A DNA stretch of 64,000 nucleotides, taken from positions 29,569,001 to 29,633,000 of the forward strand of contig JAZBRS010000023.1 in the NCBI GenBank assembly GCA_037176725.1, written 5' to 3'. A program made the translations under genes and the position numbers. Origin of the DNA: Posidonia oceanica (Eukaryota > Streptophyta > Magnoliopsida > Alismatales > Posidoniaceae). Each line of letters opens with the position of its first letter. Position 1 is the first letter of the stretch. The notes under the pieces are model-generated. The model searched no databases. It was not told the DNA's origin and was given only the letters and a program-made list of their open reading frames with translations. Positions 42,850 through 57,629 of this stretch are shown piece by piece.

Positions 42850-45630
42850 TGTAACGACCCAGACTTGGAGCACAGTGTAGGTGGGGATTTAGAGTTGCTT
42901 CTTCCCTCCTTTTCGACTTCTCCTTCTTATGCTTCTCCTTCTTCTTTCCTTTTCTTTTTCCCGATAACCAAGAGAGAAAAGGGAGAGAAAGAGAGAGAGA
43001 GAGAGAGGAAAAGACAGAGAACGGGAGAGGAGAGGAGGCAGAGGAGAGATGGAGGATGTCGCTGCCGTTGTGCTGCCATCGCCGGGCGGAGGAGCAGAGG
43101 AGAGGATTTGGAGCTTGCAGTGGGGGAGGAGAGCTTGTGTTGCCGGTGAACAGTACACATCCCATTTAGATCTCCTCTTCGGATTCTTGAATTGATGGTA
43201 GGGATCATGTTAATGTGGAAGTGTTGTGTGGATGCCATGAATGTTTTAGAGGATTTTTGGAGCATTTATGGAGTGTTTATGGCGTTTTAATGGCAGGTGG
43301 TTCTTTTCGAATGAATAGTGTTATGCATGTTTTGCTCGTGGATTTCTTGCGATCTGCTCAACGGATCCTTGTGTTTCTTGTCATAAATTGTAAATCATCT
43401 TGAGATCTTCATTTAGGTATGTGGTTTGTGATTTTTGGTAGTTTGTGGTCGGACCGGTTAAGGTTCCCATTTTGGACGATTTTTGGGTCGCCCTATTTTG
43501 AGTTAGCTGTGTCGCCTAGTTCGGCATACCGAAATATTTCAGTATGCCGATCTTGCTCTCTGGTTCCATGAATCCAGAAATCGATCGACCGAATCCATTC
43601 GGTCTACTGATTTGGTTCACAGGACCAGAGGAGACAGGCCCTGATCCAATCGACCGAAAATATTCAGTCTGCCGAATCAAGTTTTGGGTGTGTTTTCTAG
43701 GTGTTGATTCGGTCGACTGTTCTGGAACGGTCTGCCAAACCAGACCCATGAACCCATGTTTGGGTAACTTTGGGTTTAGTGTTAGGATGGATTAATGTTG
43801 TCAATTACTAGATTGCTCTTATAGGTAATTATGGAATGTAAATGATTAGGATAATCATTAGAATGAGTTAGGGAATGTCTAAAATGAATTAGTAAGACTC
43901 TCTGGGTATTGTGGTTAGTATAAAAGATTATAGAACTTAGAAATACTAAGTTCTCCCCTAAATGGTTTAGCTGGACATTAGGATTGATATTTAACCCTAG
44001 GTTTAGATGTGGTTTAGTGTTTAGTATTGGTATCCAGTCTTGTAAGTCGAATGGGACTTCGAGACCGTTGTTCTGGCTTTGGCTTGGTTTTCCGTGCAAG
44101 GTTTAGCATGGAATTTTTTGTGGTGCTTTGAGTTATGATTTAAAAGGAGTTTTAAAAGAAAAGATTAATATGGTTTTGAGATTATATTTAAATGATTTTC
44201 GAAATGGTTTTCGAAAAGATGTTTTAAAAGAAAATGCATCAGTTTGCAAAGCTTTTGGAAAGATTTTCTGAGGAACCAAGACCAAAGCTTCTAACCGGTG
44301 AACTAGGGACGACTGATACCCCTAGATAGTCGAGAGTCAGTTGCCTAGTACGAGGTCCCTGGTTTTCTGAGGTTTTAGGACGGATCCACGTAACTGAAGG
44401 ATAGTACCAATAGAGTAGGGAGATGAGACCTCAGAGAAGTCGATTACGATTCCTAGGGAGTGGATACCGAGCTTGTGGTACTGTAGGGCCCAGTGAAAGA
44501 GTCTAGATTACCCTTTGTGCTGGTGCTGGCTGGGTTTGGGGTTAGAGTCCCCAGGTGCTCGGGCACCAAAGGGGCATCGGAAGGATGCAACCCCGTGTAT
44601 ACTGAGAAATATAAATTGAGGGTTGAGTTCCCGGGGCAGTGGTTCCTCCCACACGGGGTAGCCCACCGTGACAATGCAGGTGAGGGAAGCTGGAGTCTTC
44701 AACAACTACTTGTTGCTGGGTCGGTTGCTGATGGCCATAGTGACACGACTGGTTTTCGCGCTAGGTGCGTGTGTGTGGTTTTGTGCCTGCCTAAGCTTGG
44801 TTTGGCAAAGAGTGGTCATTCCAAGTAGCATAATGAAATTTCAAATGATGCATGTATTTTGAAAGAAAAGTGCATTGGTTCTGAAATGCATGTTTTAAAA
44901 GATCTGTGCTTATGAGGCAATGGTAGATTGTCTGGTTGTGGATTTGTGGCATCAAAGTTAGGATGCCTGCTTTTCTGAGGTTGGTGTGTTTTGATTGTTG
45001 CACACCTATGTGGTGTTGCTTTTGGTCAATGTGACACTGTGTTTGACTTTAGTGCTTGCTGTATTGCGTGTTCTAGATGCAAATGAGAGCATTCAGACAC
45101 TGTTGGCTGTTTGGTCCGTCCAGTGAGTGCGTGAGATTAGGCAATGTGCTTTGTGTGGTTTTGAACTTGATTTGGCTGATGTGGCCATCTCAAGTGTACA
45201 TAAAGGATTTTAAAAGAGCATGCATATGATTTTGAAAGGAAAAAGAGAAAAATTATTTCAAAGGCATTGTTTTATGGTTTTACTGTTGCTGGGCAATGAT
45301 GAGTTGCCCTGTTGAGGTGTTGCGGTGTCTAGATGGAATGCCTATGCCTGTTTGTTTTGCAGCGTGTTTACGTCGGTTCCCTCAGCAATGGTTACTGAGT
45401 GGTTTAGGTGGGGTGTGTGCTGGGTGACCGTTTGAGTGGTCACTCATGTGTGTTTTGTTTTATGTGTTTTTTACAGGTACAGGATAGGAGCAACTTTTGC
45501 TGGTGCACATAGGAGAGAGTCACTCTGCCACACATCAAGAGTTCTAGGTGAGCATATAGAATAGTTTTATTTCAGTTGTTTATTAGATTTAAATTTGTTG
45601 ATTCTGTTTGGATTTAGTTTCAGTAAAAAA

Positions 45631-46065
45631 CACTACAAGAAAACTGGACTTTAGCCACGGCCAAATTCCGTGGTTAATACTAAAAAAGTCGTGGTTAAAT
45701 CAAATTAGCCACGGCTTTTAACCGTGGCGGAGCCCGTGGCTAAAAGCCCCATATCTAAATTTTAGCCACGGCTTATGCCGGCCATGGCTAATTTAGCCAC
45801 GGTCTTCATCCGTGGCTAATCCGTGGCAACAAATATATTATACTTGCATCAAGATCCGTGACCAAGCTGTGGCTAATTTAGGCACGGTATTTTCTGTGGT
45901 CAAGCCATGGTTAATTTTGACACGGTATTTTCCGTGGCTAATTTAGACACGGTATTTTCTATGGCTATTCCGTGGCTAATTTAAGCACGTTATTTTCCGT
46001 GGCTATTCCGTGGCTAATTTAGACACGGTATTTTCCGTGGCTAAGGCCGTGGCAAAAATTAACCA
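45631..46065. repeat. Left terminal and subterminal repeats of the CACTA element
   Basis: The inverted repeat is followed by more than a dozen CCGTGGCTAA-type words in both orientations. Confidence 0.85.
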
Positions 46066-46327
46066 CCAATATAGCATGTAATATAATTTATTTTCTTTTC
46101 ATCACCTATATTATAATATATAAAACAAACTAAATATTTTCATAATGAAGATCATATACTAATTTAATAACAAACTTCAAATTCAACAAAAATAATATAT
46201 ATTAATTTCATAATCCAGTACATCATGTCCTCATATTAAGGTATCAGTTACATGACTTTTTTCAAAAGAAAATATAAAATATTAAGGTATCAGTTACATC
46301 AAAATTGATTGAATGAAATATCTAATT

Positions 46328-48459
46328 TAAACATCATCATTTGCATAGCTTGTAGAATTTCGCTTCACACCCTGATTATCATTAGCGTTAACACTTGTAG
46401 AAGCCTACAAAAAACAATATAAATCATAGAACAATATTAGAATATAAACAACATAAGATATTTCATTAAAGCACATAATTCCACTGTTTCAATTTAAAAA
46501 AAGAATTAAGTTTGAGGACACACAAAACGACATTCATCAACATTATTAAACTATCATAAGAAATATGAAATGTATTGTATTCTTGAAATTTTGAGAATTA
46601 ATTGGATTTCATAGAATCTTTAAAAATCCCAAAAGATCATTTTTAACTTAATTGGTCAAGTTCCACTGCAAGGACTTATGAAGGTCTAATTTGTATATGA
46701 TTTGGTAGCATGCATCAATAGGACAGTATAGTATAACATGAAAAAGCAAAGTAGCTAATTATACTTACAATATTTGATATTCGAGGCGACGGAGGCTTCC
46801 AACCCATGGACAAAGCATAATTCTCAAAGCAGTCCTTGAGAATATCAGGCATAGCTTCCTTCAACATGTCTTTGAATTGAGTAAGTTGAAACTCATTGGG
46901 AGATGAAAGTTGATTAACTGATTGTGATGATTGTACTGATTGTATTAACCTTGTGGAGGATTCACGAGGGCTAAACCCAATCACCCGTCCTTTCTTTACT
47001 CCTCCAGTAACTTGAATCCAAGCATCTAAGTTGTCTTGTGGTAAGTCTTGTATTGATCTTTCTTCACCTTCTATTGATGTCGAGGATGAGTTGATACCCA
47101 TGATGGAGTTGTAGTTGTCCTAAATCATGAAATTAGATTCATTACTAAAAAAAGATACATTAGTAAATAAAACTATCATTTTGTAAATTCACATCTTGCT
47201 TAATGAAATAGAGAAATCAACAACTTACATGAATGTCTTTTGCTCTAGCATGCACCCACTCATTGCTTTTTCTCTTTTGATGAATTTTTTTGAAGACCTC
47301 TGCTTGAGTTGGATGACAATTAAGTTGTTTCTCTTGAAATGAAATTATATATTGATAATATAATTTAGAAAATATCTGTAATAAAAAAAATTAATTAACC
47401 TTAAGCTAAATATCCATTATACCATATCATTCCTATGACCCTCAACAGACCTTGAACCACCAGTGTATGTCATATGAGAAGAGCTAAGACGATTTTGAAT
47501 TGCTTTTCTGAAGTAATTTGCTATTGTTCTAACTTCCATCCATTCACAAACTCATCCCACATTGGCTTTTTGGCCCATTTTGGTGGAAACTCCTTGCATT
47601 TGTCATCTATTTTGGAAACATTAGCTTTCTTCATTGCTTCACATCTTGCCTTATACAACCAAGCCTTGTAACGTTCTTTTACATACCCATCAAATGTTTC
47701 TTTTGCATGTCTAGTTGCCACTTCATCTCCAAAAGTGTAATATTCCTTTTAAAAATAAGCATTAGTCATTGTAGATAAATGATACAAAATTTAAAATTAT
47801 AAATGCAATTAGTTACCAATAATTTCCCCCACATCATGTTCTTCTCTGTATCTTTCCAGTCGTTCCATGACAGGTAAGCAGCTGGGAGATGACCCTTAAC
47901 AATATTAGCTATTTGTGACTTCACTGAAGGTGGTTCAAATGATCTACAAAAATTGAAATAACAAGTAAATATTAACACACTTATTTTTATAAACAATAGA
48001 CAATTATATATACTAATTTTATTAAATGTGACTACCCCTTCCGTGCAATTGCATGAATTGGAGCTGTTGGTATAGGAATTCCTTGTGCATCCCCTCTTGA
48101 TCTTTGTGTCTCAGAATCTACAATCAGATAAATAGATTTGAAAAGTTTTCAATGAAAAAAAAATATATACGTGAACATATAATTATGCAAATACCATTAT
48201 CCATTGTAGGAGTCAAGCATGACCCCGATACACCATCACTATTGCGCACCCTTGAAGTGTGTATAGGAATTGGAACTTCTGATACAGGAATTGAAGCCTC
48301 TGGTACACTTGGAGCTTCTGATACAGGAATTGGAGCTTCTGGTACAGGAAGTGGAGCTTCTGGTACACTTGAAGCTTCTCTCTCTATGATATGTTGTGCA
48401 AATCGTCCTTGTCTCTGACTTCGACGACCACGATATTGTGTACTTCCTCCACGAACCAT
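46328..48459 (-). CDS. TNPA-like protein of the CACTA element (Transposase_24)
   Basis: About seven exons are suggested: 48195-48459 (MVRGGSTQYRG, with repeats like PVPEAPIPVSEAP), about 48037-48118, about 47817-47942, 47475-47747, short exons near 47430 and 47230-47330, about 46769-47110, and a last exon at about 46328-46403 ending in NDDV. ERYKAWLYKARCEAM, PPKWAKKPMWDEFVNGW and the exon joining HTGGS-like sequence fit Transposase_24 (PF03004), the DNA-binding accessory protein of En/Spm elements. It would bind the subterminal repeats. I see no clear stop within the exons, but the model is not proven. Confidence 0.6.
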
Positions 48460-48499
48460 ATTTAATCTTGTCTGAAAAAGAATAATCATTACCAAAGAA

Positions 48500-51400
48500 T
48501 CACATAATCAAAAAAAAGACTTTGAGATGGAGGGTTTGTCGAAGATTAACGTTGAGACTAGATTTTCCCATAGTCAGTAAGATTTAGGTTTCGTATCTTC
48601 CAAAATCTTGTAGATAGATTTAAATTCAGGATCAGACTGCCATATCTAATATTCTATTCACTTGTCAACATTCTTCACATCAGTTCTGATTCTGCCAGAT
48701 TATCAATATTAACATTTTCATGTATCGCCTGATATTGGTGAAAAACATGGAAGTTTAACATCTAATGTATTAAACCTTACACAAGCAAATGAAGAAACCA
48801 GATATTGAAGAAAGCACGTAAATAATTACTCCCTTAAATCACAACTTAGATAAATGAACGATTCAAAGGTTTGATGTTGGTTTTAAAATTAGCCAACACA
48901 TTACAGATGTATCAAGAGCATTCTTAAATGAAAACTCAAAACAGAACTTGAAACTCATATCAAGATTAAGGTACGTGAGTTCCAGTAAAAGAAATTGGTT
49001 TTATAAAAATGGAAACATATAGAAAGTCAAAGAAGTTATTTCTAGGAATTCTTTTAGTAATAATTGGACTAAAAACAGAATAACTTCATCAACAGATATA
49101 TGTGAGGTTTCATTCATATGTTGGTAATGAAAACATCCTCACGAAATCAGAACCAGAATTCTAATAATATAAGCAAAGATTTTAATAGTAGAAGGATTCT
49201 GTTACCTGCTTAAACAAGATCGGAAAAAAGCCTTCAGACTAGGATCAGCATCATGTAAAACAACGATAATGTTCAATAAATGTCCTTGAAAAAATTAGGC
49301 ACAAATATGTGCACAACACCAAATAAATAGCAAGATTGCAAATAAAAGGACAGCATCTATTGTTTTAAGGAGCCTCGACCAATACACTGTAACAGCAATA
49401 AAACTGATGAGATCATCTAGAAAGACCAGATTACACACGTGGGATGCAAGCAAAAATGTAATTCACCGCAAGAATTCCATGTGATTAGATTACTATGATA
49501 TTGGAGATTATGCTGATATTCAGCTCCAAAGTAAAATAGGACAGCATCTATTGTTTTATTCAATCCCCATAATTGGTCATTTTTGGGAAGACCACTTGTG
49601 GCATCTTTATTTGTAATTTATTAATTCTTTCTGGATGACTACTGAAGACCAAGGCAACAAAATCTAGTTGTCCTTTTTAATGCTGTGATTTAGGAAATGT
49701 TTTGTTTCCCAATAGTGTCCTCCATCTCAGTTATTCTTCAATAAAGAACAATTTAACTTCACCAATCTGTACAACCTTCTAGGCAAGCCATCATTAAAAT
49801 CAGCAAGCTTATTGCTCCTGAACTCTAGTTGAACAAAAAAGACCTTACCAAGTCATACTAATTAAAAAAGAGAGTTATCTCGAAAATTAGCTAAAACTAA
49901 GATACTATAGGACAATGCCTAAGCTACTGCCTTTAAGTTTTGTGCCCATAGCACCTATGTAAGGTCCATTGATCACATTAGCCAAATAGAAACACAAACC
50001 AGACCCCTGGTTCAATGGATCCAATCATGAACCAGCAGAATGGTTTAATAGGTAAAAAATAAGCCTTCCTTTCAGACCACTATGTACTACTCTGAACTAG
50101 GTTGCATGACTTGACCTATCTGAACTGCAACCATGAATTGAAGGTCCCAATGATCATACTGTTCGTGATGGCCTCAGATCTGTCAAAAATACGATTGAAG
50201 ATGAAGCTATTGTGCTGGTAATTTTTTCTGCAATCAATATATTATCTGCATCTCACTGCTAAAAAAAAACAACTGCATCTCTACTTTTCTTTGCTATGTT
50301 AGCCAAATGTTTAGAGACATTACATATTTCTCTTTGATATCATTTCTTGTGGCCTTTCTTTATGTCATTTCACTATAATTAGAACAGCAATATTGAAAAG
50401 TGCAGTATCCTGAAGATGGGTTTAAATTAGAATAGCGATGACTTCTCCAGTTCCTAGAATACATTTTTCACATGAATATTGACAAAGCTATCATAATTTA
50501 CTCTCTTCTTAAAATGGTTGGGTGGTACTCAAATTCTATTAAGTAATTGTCAAAGAATAAAAATAATTCTCTTTTGACATGTTTAAATTTTGAAGGATGG
50601 GATGGTGAAATTGATCGGGGAGATTAAGAAGGCTATGAAAATACAGCGTCTGAAGATGATAAGAGGAAAGCAGAAGTGGTGAACATAGGAAGAATTCCAC
50701 AAGTTGAGAACTAGAGGACTAGTTATATTTGATGTATATAAAAAACAGGCAATCGTAAGATATGAAACATGAAACATGCAACAAAGTTAATACAGAGTGA
50801 TTACACATAAATGACTCATACCAAGGTTCAGTTGTCCTAGTGATATAACCATTGTCCATTTTTGGAACAAGCTTATTAGTAAATATAGGACCAGTGCATG
50901 CTGGATCACAGGAAAAAGAACACTACTATTGAGCCCCTATGTGTTGATAATATCTGGTCCCTTGCCAAACCTAAACCCAGGTCAGTGCAATCAACTCTTG
51001 GACCCCCCAAACCTAACATGCTTAAGCCCTCATTCAGGTGTAATTGATACTCAGCATTGACATGCTAACAACTTGGATATGAAAGTGAATTTATTCATGG
51101 TGTTTCTTAGAATTATTTAGTAACAGCAATTTAAAAGTCTAGTTTAATATCTAAACACAATATAGGGACATTTGGAGATGTTTTAAATGTTATTTTGTGT
51201 TTTTTTACATTGACATGCACAAACATACATATTTCAGTTTACAATTTCTACCACAACATGGACAAACAACTAAAAAGTGGTCAGAAGGAAAAACAAATTC
51301 CACTAGTTGACTTTGATCCTAGAATTCACCTAGGCAACAAAAATGCTCTTGATAAGGATAGAAAAAAAAAGACACCCTTAGCCACCTAAGTTGTTAAGTC

Positions 51401-51810
51401 ACCTAGGCAACAAAACACCCTTAGCCAGCAAAACTACCTACATAGGGAAATACTTATTCAAATTTTGAATGCACCATAAGAACAGGAATAAAATCAGTAT
51501 AGAGATTAACAAGTAAACACATGTTTGTCTGAGGTATTAAATTACATGAGATAATTAAGGCTTGATCAAAGATGAGGAAGTAAAATATATATATGAATGT
51601 AATATCTGTAGTGTTAGAACCTTGGATCATCAAAATGATATAACACGTGACAGGAAAAAAAAATGCTAAGCATGACACCAGCTACAATCACAAATACTGA
51701 AGAACGACAATACATCCAAGATTGCCATTACAGAAAAGCCATTAATTGCCATTTCAGTTATAAGTCCACAAAATCACAAATGATATGTAGCAAATAAAAT
51801 ATTTATTGGA
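48500..51810. other. Region between the two CACTA genes
   Basis: AT-rich, no gene seen. 50055-50705 repeats the segment 56225-56962 upstream of the TNP2 gene. Confidence 0.6.
50055..50705. repeat. Direct repeat, copy 1 (CACTA)
   Basis: Nearly identical to 56225-56962, with two gaps (about 24 and 70 bp). It lies about 1.6 kb upstream of the TNPA-like gene on the minus strand. Confidence 0.85.
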
Positions 51811-51816
51811 TGTGAC

Positions 51817-54800
51817 TTAATCATCAACATCCATCGAATCATCGTTATCCTCATTCTCGTCATCATCATCATCCTCCTCCTCATCCTCATCCTCATCCTC
51901 ATCCTTGTCCTCATCGTCCTCATCTAAGTCTTCATAGTCCTCGTCATCCAATATATTGGTAAGGACGTTTAAGAAGTCGTCCTCAACCTCTTCACCTAGA
52001 CCCATAAGACAAAGTGGTACATTGTCAAGGTTTTCATTTGCCGCATAAGGGAAAATAGTTGGATTTTCATCCGCTTGATATGTCTCTTCATGAGGAGGCT
52101 CAATGTTGTTTTCTTCATCTCTAGTGGACATATGATAAGTGTTCCTTGCTTTTGTTGTAATAACACTACATCAATCTTCATTTCTTCGGGATACACTTGG
52201 AGTATAAAAAACTTGTGTAGCTTGACTTGCCAATATAAATGGCTCGTAAGACCGTAGTCGGGATCGACAATTAACTTCCACATTGCCGTATCGATCCACT
52301 TTGACTCCTTTTTCGATATCAAACCAACAACACTTGAATGAAACAACTCGATTCCCATCACCTAGAAACTCAAGCTCAACAACTTCAAGTAGCTTTCCAT
52401 AGAAGTCACGTTCATAGTCATTGTAGCAACTTCCTTTTATCATAATCCCAGAATTTTGTGTTTTTTTATTAAAATCATAATCATTTGTGTGGAACCTGAA
52501 GCCATTGACAATGTATCCTTTATAACTCCTCACTCGTTTGCTAGAACCATAAGCCAAATGTTGTATATTTTCACTTATCCCCTCTTGTGCTTAACCTATT
52601 TAGAAAAGACATGAATGGTTAGAGGTTGTTGACAACACAAGTTATATTTCAAATAAAAATTATATTATTCTTACATGACTTCTAAACCACTCAACAAAGT
52701 TAGAATTGTGTTGGTCTTCGATCTCCTTATCCGTTATATTTGTGTTGACACGCCTTTGTTGCTCTTCAAATTCTCTGAAAATAATATTATGACCAAACAA
52801 CCATATGAACATTAAGCAACTACCAAGTTAGCAAAAAATGTAATAAAGTGCTCACCCAATATATAAGCTGATTTCTTCACAATTACTCAATATATATAAT
52901 ATGGCAGCATCAAATTCGTGATCATCCAAAAATCGAGATATTCCTCCACCTATTGCACGACCTTGATGGGTGAATATGGACAAGCGACCCCTTGTGTCCA
53001 CCTCACCACCATCAAAGTTGCGATCCACTTGATTGAATCTCGTCTCAATGTTAGGTTCAAAGTAAAGTGAGCAAAATGTGACCATTTCCTCTATAGCATA
53101 TGCTTCACAAATGGAACCCTCAACTCGAGCCTTATTACGAACCTTTTTCTTTAAGTGATGCATAAACCTAGAATTTACAACACATGCTTTAGATAACATT
53201 TCTAACAAATGCATGTAAATTTTATAAATTGTGTATGTTAATGGGCTCATTACCTCTCAAATGGATACATCCATCGATATTGCACCGGTCCACCAACTTT
53301 TGCCTCATATGGTAGATGAATAGGCAAATGCTCCATAGAATCAAAAAATGATGGTGGGAATATCTTCTCAAGCTTGCAGGTTGTTTCAATAATATTCTTC
53401 TCAAGAATATCCATTTCTGATTTTTTAAGTACAGTTGAGCATATATCTCAAAAAAAATGACTAATTTTAGTCAAAGCTTCTGAGATGGGTCTAGGCAAGA
53501 AATCACGGAAGGCAGTTGGTAACAATCTCTGCATAAACACATGACAATCATGACTCTTCATACCAGAAAACTTGCAATCAGTAGTGTTTACACAACGAGA
53601 TATATTTGATGAATAGCCATCTGGCAGCCTCAATTGTTTTACCCATTCACAAACTTGCTTTACTTCATCCTTACTTAATGAGTAACATGCTTTAGGCAAC
53701 ACAATCTTACCATTGATGGTTTCTAGATGCAAATTACTCCTAATAACCCATTGCCTCCAAATCTTTCCGTGATTTCAAATTATCCTTTGACTTACCCTTC
53801 ACATTCATTACGGTATTGAAGATGTTGTCCAACACATTTTTTTCAATGTGCATTACATCAAGGTTGTGACGAATCAAGAGTGTACTCCAATATGGTAGTT
53901 CAAAAAAAATACTTTTCTTTGTCCAATGGTGGCATTTCCCATACCCATCAATTTTCTTACCATTGCTTGCCTTGCCAAAAGTGACTTGTAATAATTCAGA
54001 TATATTGTTCTTGACATCAACCCTAGAAAATCGTTCTACAGTGGTTTCTTTCTCGACTCCCCTTTTGAACTTATCCCTTTGCTTTCTATACGGATGATCA
54101 AGCGGCAAAAATTGTCTATGGCAATCAAAAAATGAGACTTTCCTACCATGATTTAGTATGAAAGCCTTCGTTCGTTCTATGCAATAAGGACATGATAATC
54201 TTCCATGGGTACTCCAACCTGACAACATTCCATAGGCAGGAAAGTCACTAATAGTCCACATCAATGCAACTCTCATTTTAAAATTTTGTTTCCTGGATGC
54301 ATCATAAGTTTCAACACCATCCTCCCACAACATTTGCAACTCATCAATAAGAGGCCTCAAATAGACATCGATTTCCTTTCCAGGACTTCTTGGACCAGGA
54401 ATCAATAATGTTAGAAACATAAAAGGTTGTTTCAGGCACATCCATGGTGGGAGATTGTATGGAGTAACAATGACCGACCAACAAGAGTCGTTACTACTTG
54501 AAGGACCATACGGACTAAAGCCATCTGTTGCTAGACCAAGTCTAACATTACGAACTTCAGATGCAAATGAAGGATGTTTGAGATCAAAATCCTTCCAAGC
54601 TTCACTATCGACAGGGTGTCTAATTTCATCAGGAGCCTCAATGTGTGTGTCACTATGCCATCTCATATGTTCAGCAGTCTTTGAAGATTGATATAACCTT
54701 TGAAGTCTTGGCTTAAGTGAAAAATAACGTAAAATCTTCCAAGCAATTTCTTTTGATGTACTCTGACCATTGTTTGGTTTATACCGAGGATGACCACAAG

Positions 54801-55518
54801 TAGGACACTGTCTCCTATTTTCATTCTCTGGCCCATAGTACAATACACAATCATTGATGCATGCGTGTATTTTCTTGTATCCCAAGCCAAGCTTTCTCAA
54901 AATTTGTTTCATTTTGTAATACGACTCTGGTAACTTCTCATCTTTTGGCAAAACACCTTTCATCAACCTCAAAATGGCTTCAAACCCTTTGTTAGGAATT
55001 CCATAGGTAGACTTGATGTGTAATAGTTGAGTCATAGTAGACAACTTTGACACATCACAACCATCCCAAAGTCGTTCATCAGCATCCTTCAACAAATCAT
55101 AAAAGATTTGGGCATGTGGGTTTGGTTCTTCAATGTCTTCATCATCTGAGTCGTGATCCCAATCATAACCATAACCTGCAGCATCCATTACTAAATTTCT
55201 ATATTGATTACTACTACTGGATGGACCTCCCATGTCCAAAATGGGATTAACCATTGGATGATCATCTATTTCTCCATGTTGAGTCCATGTAGTGTAGTTA
55301 CGTACAAAACCTTTACGGAAAATATGAAGATTAACAATATCTCTGGTCTCATAACAAGTTAAGGCACAACTGGCACAAGGACACTTGATCTTTCCTTCAT
55401 CTACACACTCCTCATGGGAAAAAGAAAAATCAAGAAACTCATTCACTCCTTCTTCAAATTCAGATGATAGAAACCCATCATCAATTCTTCTAGTCATCCA
55501 ACTTCGATCTTTAGACAT
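51817..55518 (-). pseudogene. TNP2-type transposase of the CACTA element
   Basis: MSKDRSWM at 55518 starts a transposase-associated zinc-binding domain (CPCASCALTCYET), followed by the Transposase_21/TNP2 domain (PF02992; YGPENENRRQCPTCGHPRYK, ATDGFSPYG, MLSGWSTHGRLSCPYC, LDVMHIEKNV), DUF4218 (KSHDCHVFMQRLLP, PPSFFDSMEHLPIHLP) and DUF4216 (NSGIMIKG), and a very acidic Asp/Glu tail (51820-51930). Lesions: an extra T at 53742-53748, a T-run indel near 53448, and a TGA at 52171-52173 where Trp is expected. The enzyme would cut the element ends. Confidence 0.92.
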
Positions 55519-56224
55519 GCTTTCCTATGAAATTGATTTTTATAAACAATAGGTAAGATCAAATGAAAAATGTAAACAATAGATAAGTAGAAAAGCATAG
55601 AAAAGTGGACTGTAAAGAAAACCAGCTTGACGATAACAATAATTAGATAGGACAATGACCGTGCTTTCTTTAATCATATAGGAAATAATTTGTGTCTCCA
55701 GCAAAGCATGTATGATGCATAGACCTCTTGACAAGTAGTGGAAAATACGAAAACTAAGGAACTGCAAGTAAGCCAGAGCACCACATATATGAAAATGTTA
55801 AATGAAATGGCAAGCCATTAAAGGGTCAACTCAATAAGCCTCCATATAAAGCTTTCTTAAAATAAAAAAAACATAACAAAGTGGATGAATGATATAAATC
55901 ACCTCACAAAGCCTCTGCAATGTGAATGGAGGTCCCTCGATAAAGCTTAGGAGTTCTACAAAATAAGAAAGAAACAAAAAAGCACTGTCATTTCTCATTT
56001 TGTAGCAGAAAGATATGTAGACCTAACAAAGAAATATAATCAATCTACATTATAAAAACCTGTTGCTATAGAACATATGATTCTCCAAGTTTTTCCTTTT
56101 CTAATTTTGTGCCATAAATTAGACAAAGAAACAAATAGAAAAAGGTTCTACTAATGCAAGATACAGGAAAGAACTTTTTACGATACAAACTAGGTGTAAA
56201 TAAGCCTTCGTTTGCATGACTTGT

Positions 56225-56962
56225 AAATAAGCCTTCCTTTCAGACCACTATGTACTACTCTAAACTAGGTTGCATGACTTGACCGATTTGAACTGCAACC
56301 ATGAATTGAAGGTCCCAATGATCATACCATTGCTCAAATCAAGGATGCCGTTTGTGACGGCCTCAGATCTGTCAAAAATACGATTGAAGATGAAGCTATT
56401 GTGCTAGTAATTTTTTCTGCAATCAATATATTATCTACATCTCACTGCTAAAAAAAAACAACTGCATCTCTACTTTTCTTTGCTATGTTAGCCAAATGTT
56501 TAGAGGCATTACATATTTCTCTTTGATATCATTACTTGTGGCCTTTCTTTATGTCATTTCACTATAATTAGAACAGCAATGTATTTGGTGAAGTACTTAG
56601 ACCTTTGCCGAAATGAGTTCAAAGGTTTGGTGTAAATGCACAAATGATTTTGAAAAGTGCAGTATCCTAAAGATGGGTTTGAATTAGAATAGCGATGACT
56701 TCTCCAGTTCATAGAATACATTTTTCACATGAATATTGACAAAGCTATCATAATTTACTCTCTTCTTAAAATGGTTGGGTGGTACTCAAATTCTATTAAG
56801 TAATTGTCAAAGAATAAAAATAATTCTCTTTTGACATGTTTAAATTTTGAAGGATGGGATGGTGAAATTGACCAGGGAGATTAAGAAGGCTATGAAAATA
56901 CAGCGTCTGAAGATGATAAGAGGAAAGGAGAAGTGGTGAACATAGGAAGAATTCCACAAGTT
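56225..56962. repeat. Direct repeat, copy 2 (CACTA)
   Basis: Partner of 50055-50705, about 700 bp upstream of the transposase ATG on the minus strand. The region 55519-56224 in between shows no gene. Confidence 0.85.
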
Positions 56963-57235
56963 CTAGCTTTTTTAAACTGACAAATAAGCTGTAAAGAGGG
57001 AAAGAACTGCCATACCGTTTCTTCTCAAGGCCAATGGGAACCAAGTTAAAAAACAAAGAATTTTTCCATTAACGCATTTCCTCTTATACAAAAATCTTAT
57101 GGCTTTGGCATTTGTGGCCCTTGAAATATTTTTCAGTAGAAGAAGAAGAAGGAGGAGGACGGTGACACCAGCAGAAGGAGGAGAAGAACAATGAATAAAC
57201 TCAAAAGGTGGTTTACCAAAGATTATGACGATGTT

Positions 57236-57375
57236 TCCTTCTAGACGGCGGCAGCAGCAGAAGGAGGAGGAGGACGGCGGCAGCAGCAGAAGGAGGAGGA
57301 CGGCGGCAGCAGTAGAAGACGAAGGAGGACGGCGGCAGCAGTAGAAGAAGAAGGAGGACGGCGGCGAAGGGAAAT
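57236..57375. repeat. GGCGGCAGCAG-type repeat
   Basis: About four units of GACGGCGGCAGCAG followed by AGAAG(GA)GGAGGA, in the 5' region of the element's minus-strand transcripts. Confidence 0.75.
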
Positions 57376-57629
57376 GTAGCAACCTTCCTTCTAGACGACG
57401 GCGGCAGGCAACGTTTCTCTGACTCTCCCTCTCTCGTGTTCCCTCTCTAGGGTTCTCAGAAGTTTGGTGGCTGCAACGAAACTTCTGGAGGAGGAATTTT
57501 GGTGACAACGGAGGAGGAGGGGCTAATTTGTGGAGTGAAAGAGGGAAAGAGGGAAAATTTCAGTGGATTCGTAGGAAAGAAAGAGGAAAAGAGGGAATGA
57601 GGGCGGTGGTTAAATTTTCAAGGTTTTAA

